A stretch of DNA of 9,782 bases from an uncultured Planctomycetaceae bacterium (GCA_937926325.1 CALAZQ010000055.1:1-9782), one strand, 5' to 3'. Shown: positions 1 to 7,502, counted from the stretch's first letter. The notes: generated by a model not told the origin, from the sequence alone. Translations and numbers: made by a program.

Positions 1-358
1 GCTTCTGTTCACCCCCGCAGCGTTTTTCCTTGTGGCTGAGCATACCGCAGGCCGTGGAGTGTTTGGCCAGGTCAGTTGGCCGATCACGCTGCTGATGATG
101 GCGTCAGGTGTCATCACCGCAGTGCCGCTATTCTGCTTTTCGGCTGCTGCGCGAACAATTCCACTGTCGGCGATCGGGCTGATGCAGTATCTCGGGCCCT
201 CCTTGCAGTTCCTGCTGGGGCTGTTTGTTTACGAAGAGCCTTTTGACAGCGGCAAGCTCATCGGGTTTGTGATTGTCTGGATCGCCCTCGCGATCTACGC
301 CGCCTCGGCGGTCACTGCCGCCTCAATTGCCCGCCGCTCGACCGACCGCACCCGATAA
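1..358 (+). CDS. rarD: RarD/EamA-family inner-membrane transporter, C-terminal part (5' end outside window)
   Basis: The reading frame is open from the first bases of the window (first full codon at position 2) to a TAA at 356-358, giving 118 residues of a C-terminus. The visible part is very hydrophobic, with three to four membrane segments. It matches what I recall of RarD: a 'GVITAVPLFCF' stretch, then 'LSAIGLMQYLGPSLQFLLG', then 'YEEPF' and a last helix ending in a short Arg-rich tail. RarD proteins are ten-helix members of the drug/metabolite transporter (EamA) superfamily. They were named for chloramphenicol resistance, but their natural substrate is poorly known. This gene is separated by 88 bp from the catabolic run that follows and its base composition is visibly lower in GC, so it is probably not part of that operon. 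Family assignment is fairly secure; substrate is unknown. Confidence 0.85.
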   Translation, partial: LLFTPAAFFLVAEHTAGRGVFGQVSWPITLLMMASGVITAVPLFCFSAAARTIPLSAIGLMQYLGPSLQFLLGLFVYEEPFDSGKLIGFVIVWIALAIYAASAVTAASIARRSTDRTR

Positions 359-383
359 CTCCCCCGGGCGACGATGGCGGCAG

Positions 384-412
384 TTGCAGGATAATTGTCG
401 ACAGAGTAGGCT
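384..412 (+). promoter_or_regulatory. Possible sigma70-like promoter for the catabolic operon
   Basis: TTGCAG (384-389) and TAGGCT (407-412) are separated by 17 bp in the only sizeable gap upstream of the six-gene run. Each hexamer matches the sigma70 consensus at only three positions. A rival -10, GATAAT at 390-395, has no good -35 partner. The spacer contains the perfect 8-bp palindrome TGTCGACA (396-403), which could be an operator half. The position is sensible but the match is weak, so this is a candidate only. Confidence 0.22.
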
Positions 413-436
413 CAAGACTGGGTCTCTTTCTGTTGA
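398..436 (+). other. Nested stem-loop in the leader of the operon
   Basis: Positions 398-405 (TCGACAGA) pair with 429-436 (TCTGTTGA) over eight pairs, one of them G-U. Inside the loop, AGAC (415-418) pairs with GTCT (422-425) around a 3-nt loop. The structure ends 10 bases before the ATG of the hydroxyacid dehydrogenase gene. It is not followed by a clean T-run, so it is a poor terminator. It could be an operator-like inverted repeat in DNA, an RNA leader structure, or chance. Confidence 0.3.
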
Positions 437-446
437 ATCACTCATC

Positions 447-1427
447 ATGAAAATCATTGTTACTGACCACGGCTTTCCTGACTTGACGATCGAGGAAGCC
501 GTCGTCACGGCGGCAACTGCCGAACTCGTCGATGTCCAGAGCAAGGATCCTGCCCGGCTTGCTGCGGCGGTGGCCGACGCCGACGCCGTGATCACGCAGT
601 TCGCCCCGGTGAATGCCGACGTCGTGAACGCGATGCAGCGGGCCCGCGCGATCGTCCGCTACGGGATCGGGGTCGACAACGTCGATCTCGCCGCCGCGCG
701 GGCCCGCGGCATCCCCGTCTGTAACATCCCCGACTACTGCATCGACGAGGTGGCCGACCACACGCTCGCCTTCATCCTCGCCCTCACAAGGCAGGTCGCC
801 GAGCAGAGCCGAATGGTTCATGCCGGCGAGTGGAAGCTCGCCGCCCCGCCGGCCGCCTTCCGCACGCTGGCGGCCATGACCTGCGGCGTCGTCGGCTTCG
901 GCCGGATCGGCCGGGCCGTGGTGCGGCGGCTCGTCGGCTTCGGCGGCCGGGTGCTGGTGAGTGATCCGGTGGCACCGGCCGACGCGGTCGCCGCGGCCGG
1001 TGCCGAAGCGGTGCCACTCCAAAAGCTGCTCGCCGAGAGTGATCTGATCACGCTCCACTGCCCGTCGCTGCCCGAGACGAAGGGGATGCTCAACGCGGCC
1101 ACGCTCGCGGCGGCGAAGCCGGGCCTGCTCGTCGTGAACCTTTCCCGCGGCGATCTGGTCGATCCCGACGCGCTCGTCGCCGCACTCGATTCCGGGCAGG
1201 TCGCCGGCGCCGCCCTCGATGTGTTCGCACCCGAGCCGATTCCTGCCGGCCATCCGATCCTCGGCCGCGCAAACGTGATCCTCGCGCCGCATGTCGCCAG
1301 CGTGAGCGCCGCGGCCGTGCACCGGCTGCGGACGACGGCCGCCGAACTCGCCGTCGCGGCGGTCCGCGGCGGCACGCTGCCCTCGATCGTCAACGGCGTG
1401 GCCGGCCCTCGCGACATTCCGACCTGA
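447..1427 (+). CDS. D-isomer-specific 2-hydroxyacid dehydrogenase (NAD-dependent; SerA/CtBP-like)
   Basis: This 326-residue protein has the usual length and two-part fold of D-2-hydroxyacid dehydrogenases, which interconvert 2-oxo acids and D-2-hydroxy acids with NAD(P). An N-terminal catalytic half ends in 'RYGIGVDNVDL', a hallmark of the family. The Rossmann motif GFGRIG lies at residues 150-155. The catalytic triad is present: R234 in 'NLSRGDLVD', E263 in 'DVFAPEP' and H282 in 'APHVAS'. The frame is open upstream of 447, but homologues start at an 'MKIIVTD'-like sequence, so the ATG at 447 is preferred. No clear Shine-Dalgarno sequence precedes it. It is the first gene of the run, 17 bp before the cyclase gene. 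Substrate is not readable from sequence. Phosphoglycerate dehydrogenase is less likely because the regulatory C-terminal domains are absent. A glyoxylate/hydroxypyruvate-type or pathway-specific hydroxyacid enzyme fits the context better. Confidence 0.93.
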   Translation: MKIIVTDHGFPDLTIEEAVVTAATAELVDVQSKDPARLAAAVADADAVITQFAPVNADVVNAMQRARAIVRYGIGVDNVDLAAARARGIPVCNIPDYCIDEVADHTLAFILALTRQVAEQSRMVHAGEWKLAAPPAAFRTLAAMTCGVVGFGRIGRAVVRRLVGFGGRVLVSDPVAPADAVAAAGAEAVPLQKLLAESDLITLHCPSLPETKGMLNAATLAAAKPGLLVVNLSRGDLVDPDALVAALDSGQVAGAALDVFAPEPIPAGHPILGRANVILAPHVASVSAAAVHRLRTTAAELAVAAVRGGTLPSIVNGVAGPRDIPT

Positions 1428-1444
1428 CCGCAACGGAGTTCTTC

Positions 1445-3202
1445 ATGAAGCTGCCTTTTCCAAGTTGTTCCCGGGTTCAGGTCGTGCTCCTCACGGTCTG
1501 CGCGGCCACGGCCGCTGCCGCCCTGTGCGGTGCCGCCGAGCCCGTCTCGCCGCCGGCCGTCGTCGATCTCTCGCTCACGGTCGCGGCCGATCTGCCCTGC
1601 GTCTGGCCGGTGGGGATGACGCCGCTGGCGGTCGTGCCGACTGCGACGTTTGACCGTACCGGCCGGCACCGCGACATGCTCGTGATCGATGAGCACACGG
1701 GCACCCAGTGGGACGCGCCGGCCCACTTTGTGCCACCCCCCGACTCCGGGCTCGACGGCGCGGGGCCGATGGGCGTGGTCACGGGAGACAAGGTGCCGGC
1801 TTGGCAGTTCTGCGGCGAGGCCTGCGTGATCGACCTGACGAAACACCGCGACGCGGCCGCCCCGGGTGAGAGCTTTTTGATCGGCCCGGAGCACGTGCGT
1901 GAGTGGGAAATCGCCCACCGGCCAGTCGGGCCCGGCGACGTCGTCTGCTTCCGCACAGGCTATAGCGACGCCTACTACAAGCCGTTCCCGGCGGGCGAGC
2001 GGTTCATCGCCGACGCACTCCGCAAGCGGGCTCCTGGCTGGGCGGCACCTCGACCTGAGACGATGACCTATCTCGCCGACCGGGGCGTGACGACGCTCGC
2101 GATCGACGGCGCGAGCATGGGGCCGCTGCCAAACCTTGCCGTGGCCACGCACCGGGCCGGCGGCAACCGCGGGATGGTGTGGGTCGAGTGCGCGACCAAC
2201 CTCGGCAGCCTGCCGACGACCGGCGGATTCGTGGCGATTCTTGCAGCCAAGCACGCCGGCGGCTCCGGCGGCGAATGCCGGATGGTCGCCATCACCGAGC
2301 CGGGCCGGGCCGCCTCGCTCATCGCACGCGCGAAGGCGAAGGCGGTGGTCGATCTCTCCGTGACGCTCGACGAAAACCTGCCGATCGTCTGGCCCGGCTG
2401 GGGCCCCGGCGAGGAGGGCGGCCGCTACATCGCCAAGGTGCTCAACGCCTTCTCGAAGGAGCGCGGTCCCTTCTTCGCGCTCGGGCATCTCTTCGACAGC
2501 TTCGCCGGCACACATGTCGTGCTGCCGAGCTTTTCGCTGCCGGCCGACCGGGCCGAGATCACGGCTGCTGATCCGGCGATCCGCGCGGCCGTGGCCACCT
2601 ACGAGCAGGCACATGGGCCGCTCGGCACGTCGGCGCTGCGGACGGCGGCTGCGCCGCTCGAGCGCATGATGGGCCCGGCGCACGTCGTCGATGTCCGTGA
2701 CCTTGTCGGCACCGCATCGTTCACCGCCGGCAAGCCGGCAGGACCGCTCGTCACGCGGGCGATACTCGAGCGACACGCCCGAACGCGACCATTTCGGCCG
2801 GGTGAAGCCGTCCTGTTCCAGACCGGCCACACCGACAGGACGTTCAGGCCCATGCCGCCGTTGCCGGAACAGGATGCCTGTCTGGCGATGCCACTGGCCG
2901 GCACGGCTGAGGGTTGGCCGGCGGTCGCGGCCGACGCACTGGCCTACCTTGCGGAGCAGGGCGTCGGCCTGATCGGCACCGACGCCCCGTCGCTGAGTGG
3001 CGTCGACCCCGCGCTTGCCCAACAGCTCGACTGGTTCGCGGCCAGCCGCGAGTTGACTGTTGTCGCCATGCTGACAGGCCTCGAGGCGATCGCTGATCGC
3101 GAAGCCTTCTTTCTGTTCGCCCCCATCAAGATCGCCGGCACCCGCGGCGGCTATGGCCGCGGGCTTGCCCTTGTCGAACCGGGCCCGGAGCCGCAGCCGT
3201 GA
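1445..3202 (+). CDS. Exported cyclase-family (kynurenine formamidase-like) hydrolase with two tandem domains
   Basis: This is a 585-residue protein; single-domain members of the family (PF04199: kynurenine formamidase, isatin hydrolase) are about 210-270 residues. The N-terminus has a signal peptide: K2, R10, a hydrophobic/Ala core, and a plausible signal peptidase I cleavage near 'CGAAEP' (about residues 28-32). Domain 1 (about 37-290) keeps the metal-site motif in the form H84-T-G-T-Q88-W-D90-A-P-A-H94. It also keeps the distal pair H236 and E248, spaced 12 apart as in kynurenine formamidase; Q88 replaces the usual His. Domain 2 (about 299-580) starts again with 'VVDLSVTL', parallel to 'VVDLSLTV' in domain 1. 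Its motif reads F353-A-G-T-H357-V-V359-L-P-S-F363, and the distal positions are D529 and A541, so it should not bind metal. Such enzymes hydrolyse cyclic amides or similar bonds; the substrate here is unknown. GGAG at 1435-1438 lies 6 nt before the ATG. The stop overlaps the transporter start by 4 bp. Confidence 0.88.
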   Translation: MKLPFPSCSRVQVVLLTVCAATAAAALCGAAEPVSPPAVVDLSLTVAADLPCVWPVGMTPLAVVPTATFDRTGRHRDMLVIDEHTGTQWDAPAHFVPPPDSGLDGAGPMGVVTGDKVPAWQFCGEACVIDLTKHRDAAAPGESFLIGPEHVREWEIAHRPVGPGDVVCFRTGYSDAYYKPFPAGERFIADALRKRAPGWAAPRPETMTYLADRGVTTLAIDGASMGPLPNLAVATHRAGGNRGMVWVECATNLGSLPTTGGFVAILAAKHAGGSGGECRMVAITEPGRAASLIARAKAKAVVDLSVTLDENLPIVWPGWGPGEEGGRYIAKVLNAFSKERGPFFALGHLFDSFAGTHVVLPSFSLPADRAEITAADPAIRAAVATYEQAHGPLGTSALRTAAAPLERMMGPAHVVDVRDLVGTASFTAGKPAGPLVTRAILERHARTRPFRPGEAVLFQTGHTDRTFRPMPPLPEQDACLAMPLAGTAEGWPAVAADALAYLAEQGVGLIGTDAPSLSGVDPALAQQLDWFAASRELTVVAMLTGLEAIADREAFFLFAPIKIAGTRGGYGRGLALVEPGPEPQP

Positions 3203-4536
3203 GCGATTCTGTCGGCAGTCGGACCATGAAGAAGGTGATCTGGCGGCTCGTGCCGTTTCTGGCACTGCTGTACACCTTCAACATCATCGACCGTGCCAAC
3301 GTCGGCTTTGCGCGATTGGGCATGGTCGATGACCTCGGGTTTTCCGAACAGGTGATCGACTGGGGCTTCGGTATCTTTTTTGTGGGCTACCTGATCTTCG
3401 AAGTTCCCAGCAACATGCTGCTGCGGCGGTTCGGTGCCCGGCTTTGGATTTCGCGGATCATGATTTCCTGGGGGCTGATCTCCACCCTCACCGCCTGGGT
3501 GACCGGTCCACCAAGCTACTTCGCCGCCCGGGTGCTGCTCGGCGTTGCCGAAGCGGGGTTCTTTCCCGGCATCATCTTCTACATGACCGCCTGGTTTCCT
3601 GCGGTGGTTCGGGCCCGGGTGGTGGCCTGGTTCATGCTGGCGATCCCGCTGGCAAACATTCTGGGCAACGTGGCGTCCGGGTTGATCCTCGACTCACTCG
3701 ACGGCGCGGCCGGCCTCGCTGGCTGGCAATGGCTTTTTGTTCTCGAAGGGCTGCCTTCGGTGCTGCTGGGTATCTCGGTGTTGTTCTTCCTGCCCGATCA
3801 CCCCGGCAAGGCCCGGTGGCTGGCCGACGACGAGCGGGCCTGGCTGGAGGCCGACCGGGCGAGCGAGGATGGCCGGCGGCTGGAGGCGGGCGGCAGTGAA
3901 AAGCTCTCAGCCATGGCCGACCACCGCATCTGGATCCTGATCGGCCTCTACCTCAGTGTCGCCATCGGGACCAACGCCACGGGGGCCTATCTGCCCAAGC
4001 TGATCAAAGACGCCTTCGAACCCCTGCTGGTATCCACCACCGGCGCTGCCGGGGGCCTGTTCTGGAAGGTTGGGCTGCTTTCGACACTACCGCAGATCAC
4101 CGCGGTGGCCGCGATGCTCGTGGTCAGCCGGCTCTCGGATTTGCAGGGCCAACGGGCCGGAATCGTCGCTGCCTCCCTCGCAGCGGCAGCCGGCGGCTGG
4201 CTGCTTGCCTGGCTGCCAGCCAACGCCTGGGCACAACTTGTCGGGCTCTGCCTGGCGCAGGCCGGCATGATGGCCGTCCTCCCGGTGTTCTGGACACTGC
4301 CGTCACTCTTCCTCGGCGGGGCCGCCGCGGCCGCCGGCATCGCGCTGATCAACTCCGTTGCCAACGCCGGCGGCATTGTCGCCCCCTCGATCATCGGCAA
4401 CTTCGGTGTCGGGCCGATGGTCGCCGTGATGATCTGGGGCTTTCTGATGGCCATGCTTGCGTGGCGGCTCATCGAACAACCGCTCAATGCCGGCCACGGC
4501 CACTCCCCCGGGCTCCCTGACACCGCCACCGACTGA
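3199..4536 (+). CDS. MFS transporter of the anion:cation symporter (ACS) type
   Basis: This 445-residue protein has about twelve hydrophobic segments in two blocks separated by a charged loop at about residues 200-240. The first helix carries 'FNIIDRANVGFA', which corresponds to the (L/I)DRxNxG signature of the ACS family (tartrate, galactonate, phthalate and hydroxyphenylacetate permeases). 'EVPSNMLLRRFGAR' is the loop 2-3 motif of MFS proteins. Family members usually import organic anions with protons. The start is GTG at 3199, with GGAG at 3187-3190 eight bases upstream and a GTGA overlap with the cyclase stop, indicating translational coupling. An in-frame ATG at 3226 (residue 10) is an alternative but lacks a ribosome site. 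Context suggests uptake of the cyclase product or another carboxylate. Base composition is lower in GC in places than the neighbouring enzyme genes, for example 31 G/C of 60 at 3361-3420. Confidence 0.92.
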   Translation: MSDSVGSRTMKKVIWRLVPFLALLYTFNIIDRANVGFARLGMVDDLGFSEQVIDWGFGIFFVGYLIFEVPSNMLLRRFGARLWISRIMISWGLISTLTAWVTGPPSYFAARVLLGVAEAGFFPGIIFYMTAWFPAVVRARVVAWFMLAIPLANILGNVASGLILDSLDGAAGLAGWQWLFVLEGLPSVLLGISVLFFLPDHPGKARWLADDERAWLEADRASEDGRRLEAGGSEKLSAMADHRIWILIGLYLSVAIGTNATGAYLPKLIKDAFEPLLVSTTGAAGGLFWKVGLLSTLPQITAVAAMLVVSRLSDLQGQRAGIVAASLAAAAGGWLLAWLPANAWAQLVGLCLAQAGMMAVLPVFWTLPSLFLGGAAAAAGIALINSVANAGGIVAPSIIGNFGVGPMVAVMIWGFLMAMLAWRLIEQPLNAGHGHSPGLPDTATD

Positions 4537-4552
4537 CGCCTTTATCACCATT

Positions 4553-4574
4553 GATGCCGCAGCATCGTTGCGGC
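4553..4574 (+). other. Two overlapping, mutually exclusive hairpins between the MFS and SDR genes
   Basis: The 57-bp gap contains GATGC (4553-4557) pairing with GCATC (4562-4566). It also contains GCCGCA (4556-4561) pairing with TGCGGC (4569-4574); the latter is followed by TTTCCCCC. The two stems share bases, so only one can form at a time. The second resembles a weak terminator or an mRNA-processing stem, with only three T residues. It lies just upstream of the ribosome site of the SDR gene, so it could tune expression of the second half of the operon. Chance is possible because arms are only 5-6 bp. Confidence 0.35.
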
Positions 4575-4593
4575 TTTCCCCCACAGGATGACA

Positions 4594-5412
4594 ATGTCTG
4601 CTCCCACCGCATTATTCGACCTCACCGACCGGATCGCCGTCGTCTCGGGTGCCGCCAGCGGCATGGGCAAGGCGTCGGCCGTCGCACTCGCCGCCCACGG
4701 GGCGACGGTGGTGATGCTCGACCGCAACGAAGCCGGCCTTACGGCCACTCGGACGGAGATTGAGTCGGCCGGCGGCCGGGCCGTGGCCAGGGTTCACGAC
4801 ACGTCGAGCGTCGACGCGGCCGGCCGGCTCTTCGAGTGGATCGATGCCGAGTTTGGCCGCGTCGATTTCCTTGCCAACATCGCCGGCGATTCGATCATGG
4901 CCGACCCGCTCGCGATCACGCCGGAGCAGATCCGGCAGGTGCTCGAGAATCTCGTGGTCGGCCGGTTTGCCCACTGCCGGCAGGCGGCCTGTCGGATGTT
5001 TCGGCAGGGGGGCGGCTCGATCGTGAATATCGGTAGCATCGGCGGCGTGTCGTCGCTCGGCCGCGGCCATATCGCCTACGCGATGGCGATGGCCGCGGTG
5101 GCGCAGATGACCCGTGAACTCTCGACGGAATGGGCCGCGCGGGGCGTGCGGGTCAACGCGATCCTGCCGGCGCAGGTGATGAACTCCGGCATCGAGCAGC
5201 GGATCGCGGCCGACCCCACGCTCGAGGGCCAATGGCTTTCCGGGATTCCGCGGGGGCGGCTCGGCCGGCCCGAAGACATCCAGGGCCTCATGGTGCTGCT
5301 CGCCTCCGACGCCTCGGTGTGGATCACGGGCACGCTCATCCCGATGGACGGCGGCAACCTGGCGATGAACGCGGGCGGCACGATCGGCGGTCGGGCAGAA
5401 GGAGACGACTGA
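4594..5412 (+). CDS. Short-chain dehydrogenase/reductase (SDR) with altered YxxxK active site
   Basis: This is a classical SDR of 272 residues if started at ATG 4594. An ATG at 4588 is also in frame, but AGGA at 4585-4588 sits 5 nt before 4594, so the later start is preferred. Numbering here counts from 4588. The nucleotide motif is G21-x3-G25-x-G27. D45 at the end of strand beta-2 favours NAD over NADP. N121 and S150 occupy the expected active-site places, and 'RPEDIQGLMVLLASD...ITG' near the C-terminus is typical of the family. The active-site Tyr is Y164, but the residue four further on is M168 instead of Lys. The S-to-Y spacing is 14 rather than the common 13. Classical SDRs oxidise alcohols or reduce ketones, and loss of Lys usually cripples catalysis, so this copy may be an atypical enzyme or have another role. 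It overlaps the next start by 1 bp (TGATG). Confidence 0.92.
   Translation: MSAPTALFDLTDRIAVVSGAASGMGKASAVALAAHGATVVMLDRNEAGLTATRTEIESAGGRAVARVHDTSSVDAAGRLFEWIDAEFGRVDFLANIAGDSIMADPLAITPEQIRQVLENLVVGRFAHCRQAACRMFRQGGGSIVNIGSIGGVSSLGRGHIAYAMAMAAVAQMTRELSTEWAARGVRVNAILPAQVMNSGIEQRIAADPTLEGQWLSGIPRGRLGRPEDIQGLMVLLASDASVWITGTLIPMDGGNLAMNAGGTIGGRAEGDD
5399..5404 (+). promoter_or_regulatory. Strong ribosome binding site fixing the E1 start
   Basis: AAGGAG at 5399-5404 lies 7 nt before the ATG at 5412, inside the last codons of the SDR gene. It selects ATG 5412 over upstream in-frame starts within the SDR gene, for which the frame is open. The TGATG junction indicates translational coupling of the two genes. 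Confidence 0.75.
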
Positions 5413-7460
5413 TGAAACACGCCAGTGACCTCTCCGCCACCATCTCCAAGCCACGTCGTTCGCTGGACCCCGAAAGCCCGCCCCTGGGCCTCGAGCGGGA
5501 CGCACTGCTTGGGCTGTTTCGCTCGATGCTCGTGATCCGGCTCACCGAGGAGGAACTCGCCCGCTGCCACCAGCGGGGGCTCATCCACGGCGCCTGCCAC
5601 ACGTATGTCGGCCAGGAGGCGATCGCCGCCGGCGTCTGTGCCCACCTCCAGCCGGCCGACGTGATCTTCAGCACGCATCGCGGCCACGGCCACGCGCTGG
5701 CCAAGGGCCTGCCGCCCGAGCAGCTCATCGCCGAACTGTTTGGCCGGGTGACCGGCTGCTCGCGGGGTCGCGGCGGCAGCATGCACCTCTTCGCGCCGGA
5801 GATCGGCATGCTGGGCACGAGCGGTATCGTGGGCCCCTGCGTGCTGCAGGCCGCCGGTGGCGGCTACGCCTTCAAGCTCGCCGAGAATGGCGGCGTGGCG
5901 GCGGCCTTCTTCGGCGACGGCGCGGTCAACAACGGCGCCTTCCACGAGGCGCTCAACATGGCCGCCATCTGGAAGCTGCCGACCCTTTTCATCTGCGAGA
6001 ACAACCAGTACGCGACCGAGGTGCCCTTCAGCGAGGCCAGCGGCATTCCCGACGTGGGCCGCCGCGCGGCCAACTACGGTCTGGTGGGCGAAGAGGTCGA
6101 CGGCAACGACGTGCTCTCCGTGCATGCCGCGGCGGCGCGGGGGGTGGCGCGGGCCCGGGCCGGCGAAGGGGCGACGCTCATCGAGTGCAAGACCTACCGC
6201 ACGCGGGCCCACGCCGAGGGCATGGGCGACTTCGACTACCGCACCCGCGAAGAGGTGGCAGCCTGGAAGGAACGCTGCCCGATCGCCGCCTTTCGCCGCC
6301 GGCTCGAGCAGGATCACGGCATCGCGGCGGAGGATCTCGACACGATCGAGGCGGAGGTGGCCGACGAGGTGGCCCGCGGCCGATCGGCGGCCGAGGCGGC
6401 GCCGCCTCCGACGGCGGCCGATGCGACCACGCACGTCTACGCAAGCCCTCGCGACGTTCGCGAACCGGTGGCCGATCCCGCCGCCCGGCCGCTCTCTTTC
6501 ATCCAGGCCACGGTCGAGGCGCTCGACGCCGCGATGGCCGCCGATCCGTCGGTGTTCGTACTCGGCGAGGGGATCGGCCCTCGTGGGGGCAACTTCCGCA
6601 CCACGGCCGGCCTCTACGCGAAGTACGGCCCCGACCGGCTCCGCGACACACCGATCTGCGAACGTGGCTTCACCGGGCTGGCCTGCGGCGCGGCGATGGC
6701 CGGGGCACGGCCGGTGGTCGACTTCATGTTCGCCGACTTCCTGCTCGATGCCTGGGGGGAGATCGTCAACCAGATCGCGAAGGTGCAGTTCATGTCGAGC
6801 GGCCGGCTCAGGATGCCCGTCGTGCTCCGAGGCTGCATCGGGATCGGCCACTCGGCTGCCACGCACCACTCGGGCAGTTATTACGGCATGTTCGCGCAGG
6901 TGCCGGGGCTGCGGGTCGTCGTGCCCTCGACACCGCGGGATGCCAAGGGGCTCTTCGCCCACGCGCTCAAGGGCGACGATCCGGTGCTCTTCCTCGAACA
7001 CCGGGAACTCCTGCAGCTCAAGGGGCCGGTCGAGGAGGGCGACTTCGAGATTCCCTTCGGCAAGGCGCGGATCGCCCGGGCGGGCACCGACGCGACGGTC
7101 GTGGCGGTGGGCCGGATGAACCATCTCTGCCTCGCGGCGGCCGAAGCGGTGGCGAAGGACGGGGCGAGCATCGAAGTGATCGACCCGCGGACGGTTTCAC
7201 CGCTCGATGTCGACGCGATTCTCGCCTCGGTGGCGAAGACGGGCCGGCTGCTCGTGGTCGACGAGCCGGCGGGCCCCTGCGGCCTCGCGGCCGAGATCGC
7301 GGCGGTGGCCGCCGACCGGGGGTTTGATGATCTCGACGCGCCGGTGCGGCGAATCACCGGCGTGCCCTCGCCCACCCCCTATGCCCCCGTGCTCGAGGAG
7401 CAGGTGGTCCCGAGTATCGCGACGATCGAAAGTGCGATCCGCGGGCTTCTGGCGGAGTGA
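5412..7460 (+). CDS. Fused E1 alpha-beta subunit of a 2-oxoacid/acetoin-type dehydrogenase complex (thiamine diphosphate-dependent)
   Basis: This 682-residue protein joins what are usually two subunits. The alpha part (about 25-320) resembles AcoA/PdhA. It has H89-R-G-H92-G-H94, a 'GCSRGRGGSMHLF' segment, and the thiamine diphosphate/Mg motif G168-D169-G170 with N197-N198 about 27 residues later. An Ala/Pro-rich linker (about 325-358) leads to the beta part (about 360-682). That part starts 'PLSFIQATVEALD', as AcoB/PdhB does, and contains 'VFVLGEGIG', 'MFADFLLDAW', the expected active-site His region H485-H486-S487, 'VPSTPRDAKGL' and 'VIDPRTVSPLD'. E1 decarboxylates a 2-oxo acid (or cleaves acetoin) and transfers the acyl group to lipoyl-E2. 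Pyruvate, branched-chain 2-oxo acids, acetoin or a pathway-specific 2-oxo acid cannot be separated by eye. The E2 gene follows after 42 bp. No E3 gene is in the window. Confidence 0.93.
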   Translation: MKHASDLSATISKPRRSLDPESPPLGLERDALLGLFRSMLVIRLTEEELARCHQRGLIHGACHTYVGQEAIAAGVCAHLQPADVIFSTHRGHGHALAKGLPPEQLIAELFGRVTGCSRGRGGSMHLFAPEIGMLGTSGIVGPCVLQAAGGGYAFKLAENGGVAAAFFGDGAVNNGAFHEALNMAAIWKLPTLFICENNQYATEVPFSEASGIPDVGRRAANYGLVGEEVDGNDVLSVHAAAARGVARARAGEGATLIECKTYRTRAHAEGMGDFDYRTREEVAAWKERCPIAAFRRRLEQDHGIAAEDLDTIEAEVADEVARGRSAAEAAPPPTAADATTHVYASPRDVREPVADPAARPLSFIQATVEALDAAMAADPSVFVLGEGIGPRGGNFRTTAGLYAKYGPDRLRDTPICERGFTGLACGAAMAGARPVVDFMFADFLLDAWGEIVNQIAKVQFMSSGRLRMPVVLRGCIGIGHSAATHHSGSYYGMFAQVPGLRVVVPSTPRDAKGLFAHALKGDDPVLFLEHRELLQLKGPVEEGDFEIPFGKARIARAGTDATVVAVGRMNHLCLAAAEAVAKDGASIEVIDPRTVSPLDVDAILASVAKTGRLLVVDEPAGPCGLAAEIAAVAADRGFDDLDAPVRRITGVPSPTPYAPVLEEQVVPSIATIESAIRGLLAE

Positions 7461-7502
7461 GGCGGGCCACATTCAAGACAGACGCGAGGAGCATGCGACG
7501 CG

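Noticed and set aside
415..430. AGAC-TGG-GTCT plus CTTT as an intrinsic terminator for RarD
   Set aside because: The stem is 4 bp and the following tract has only three T residues interrupted by C, which is too weak to call.
273..446. In-frame upstream extension of the hydroxyacid dehydrogenase by 58 codons
   Set aside because: The extension overlaps the RarD gene, is Pro/Arg/Ser-rich and has no family similarity. The family N-terminus begins at the ATG at 447.
818..3265. Very long minus-strand open frame (815 codons) opposite the hydroxyacid dehydrogenase and cyclase genes
   Set aside because: It is the antisense of two well-recognised genes. Its translation is Arg/Gly/Ala-rich without family motifs, as expected when stop codons are rare in GC-rich DNA.
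5076..7124. Long minus-strand open frame (682 codons) opposite the SDR and fused E1 genes
   Set aside because: The plus strand carries clear catalytic motifs for both enzymes. The antisense product is His/Arg/Gly-rich and low in complexity, so it is a shadow frame.
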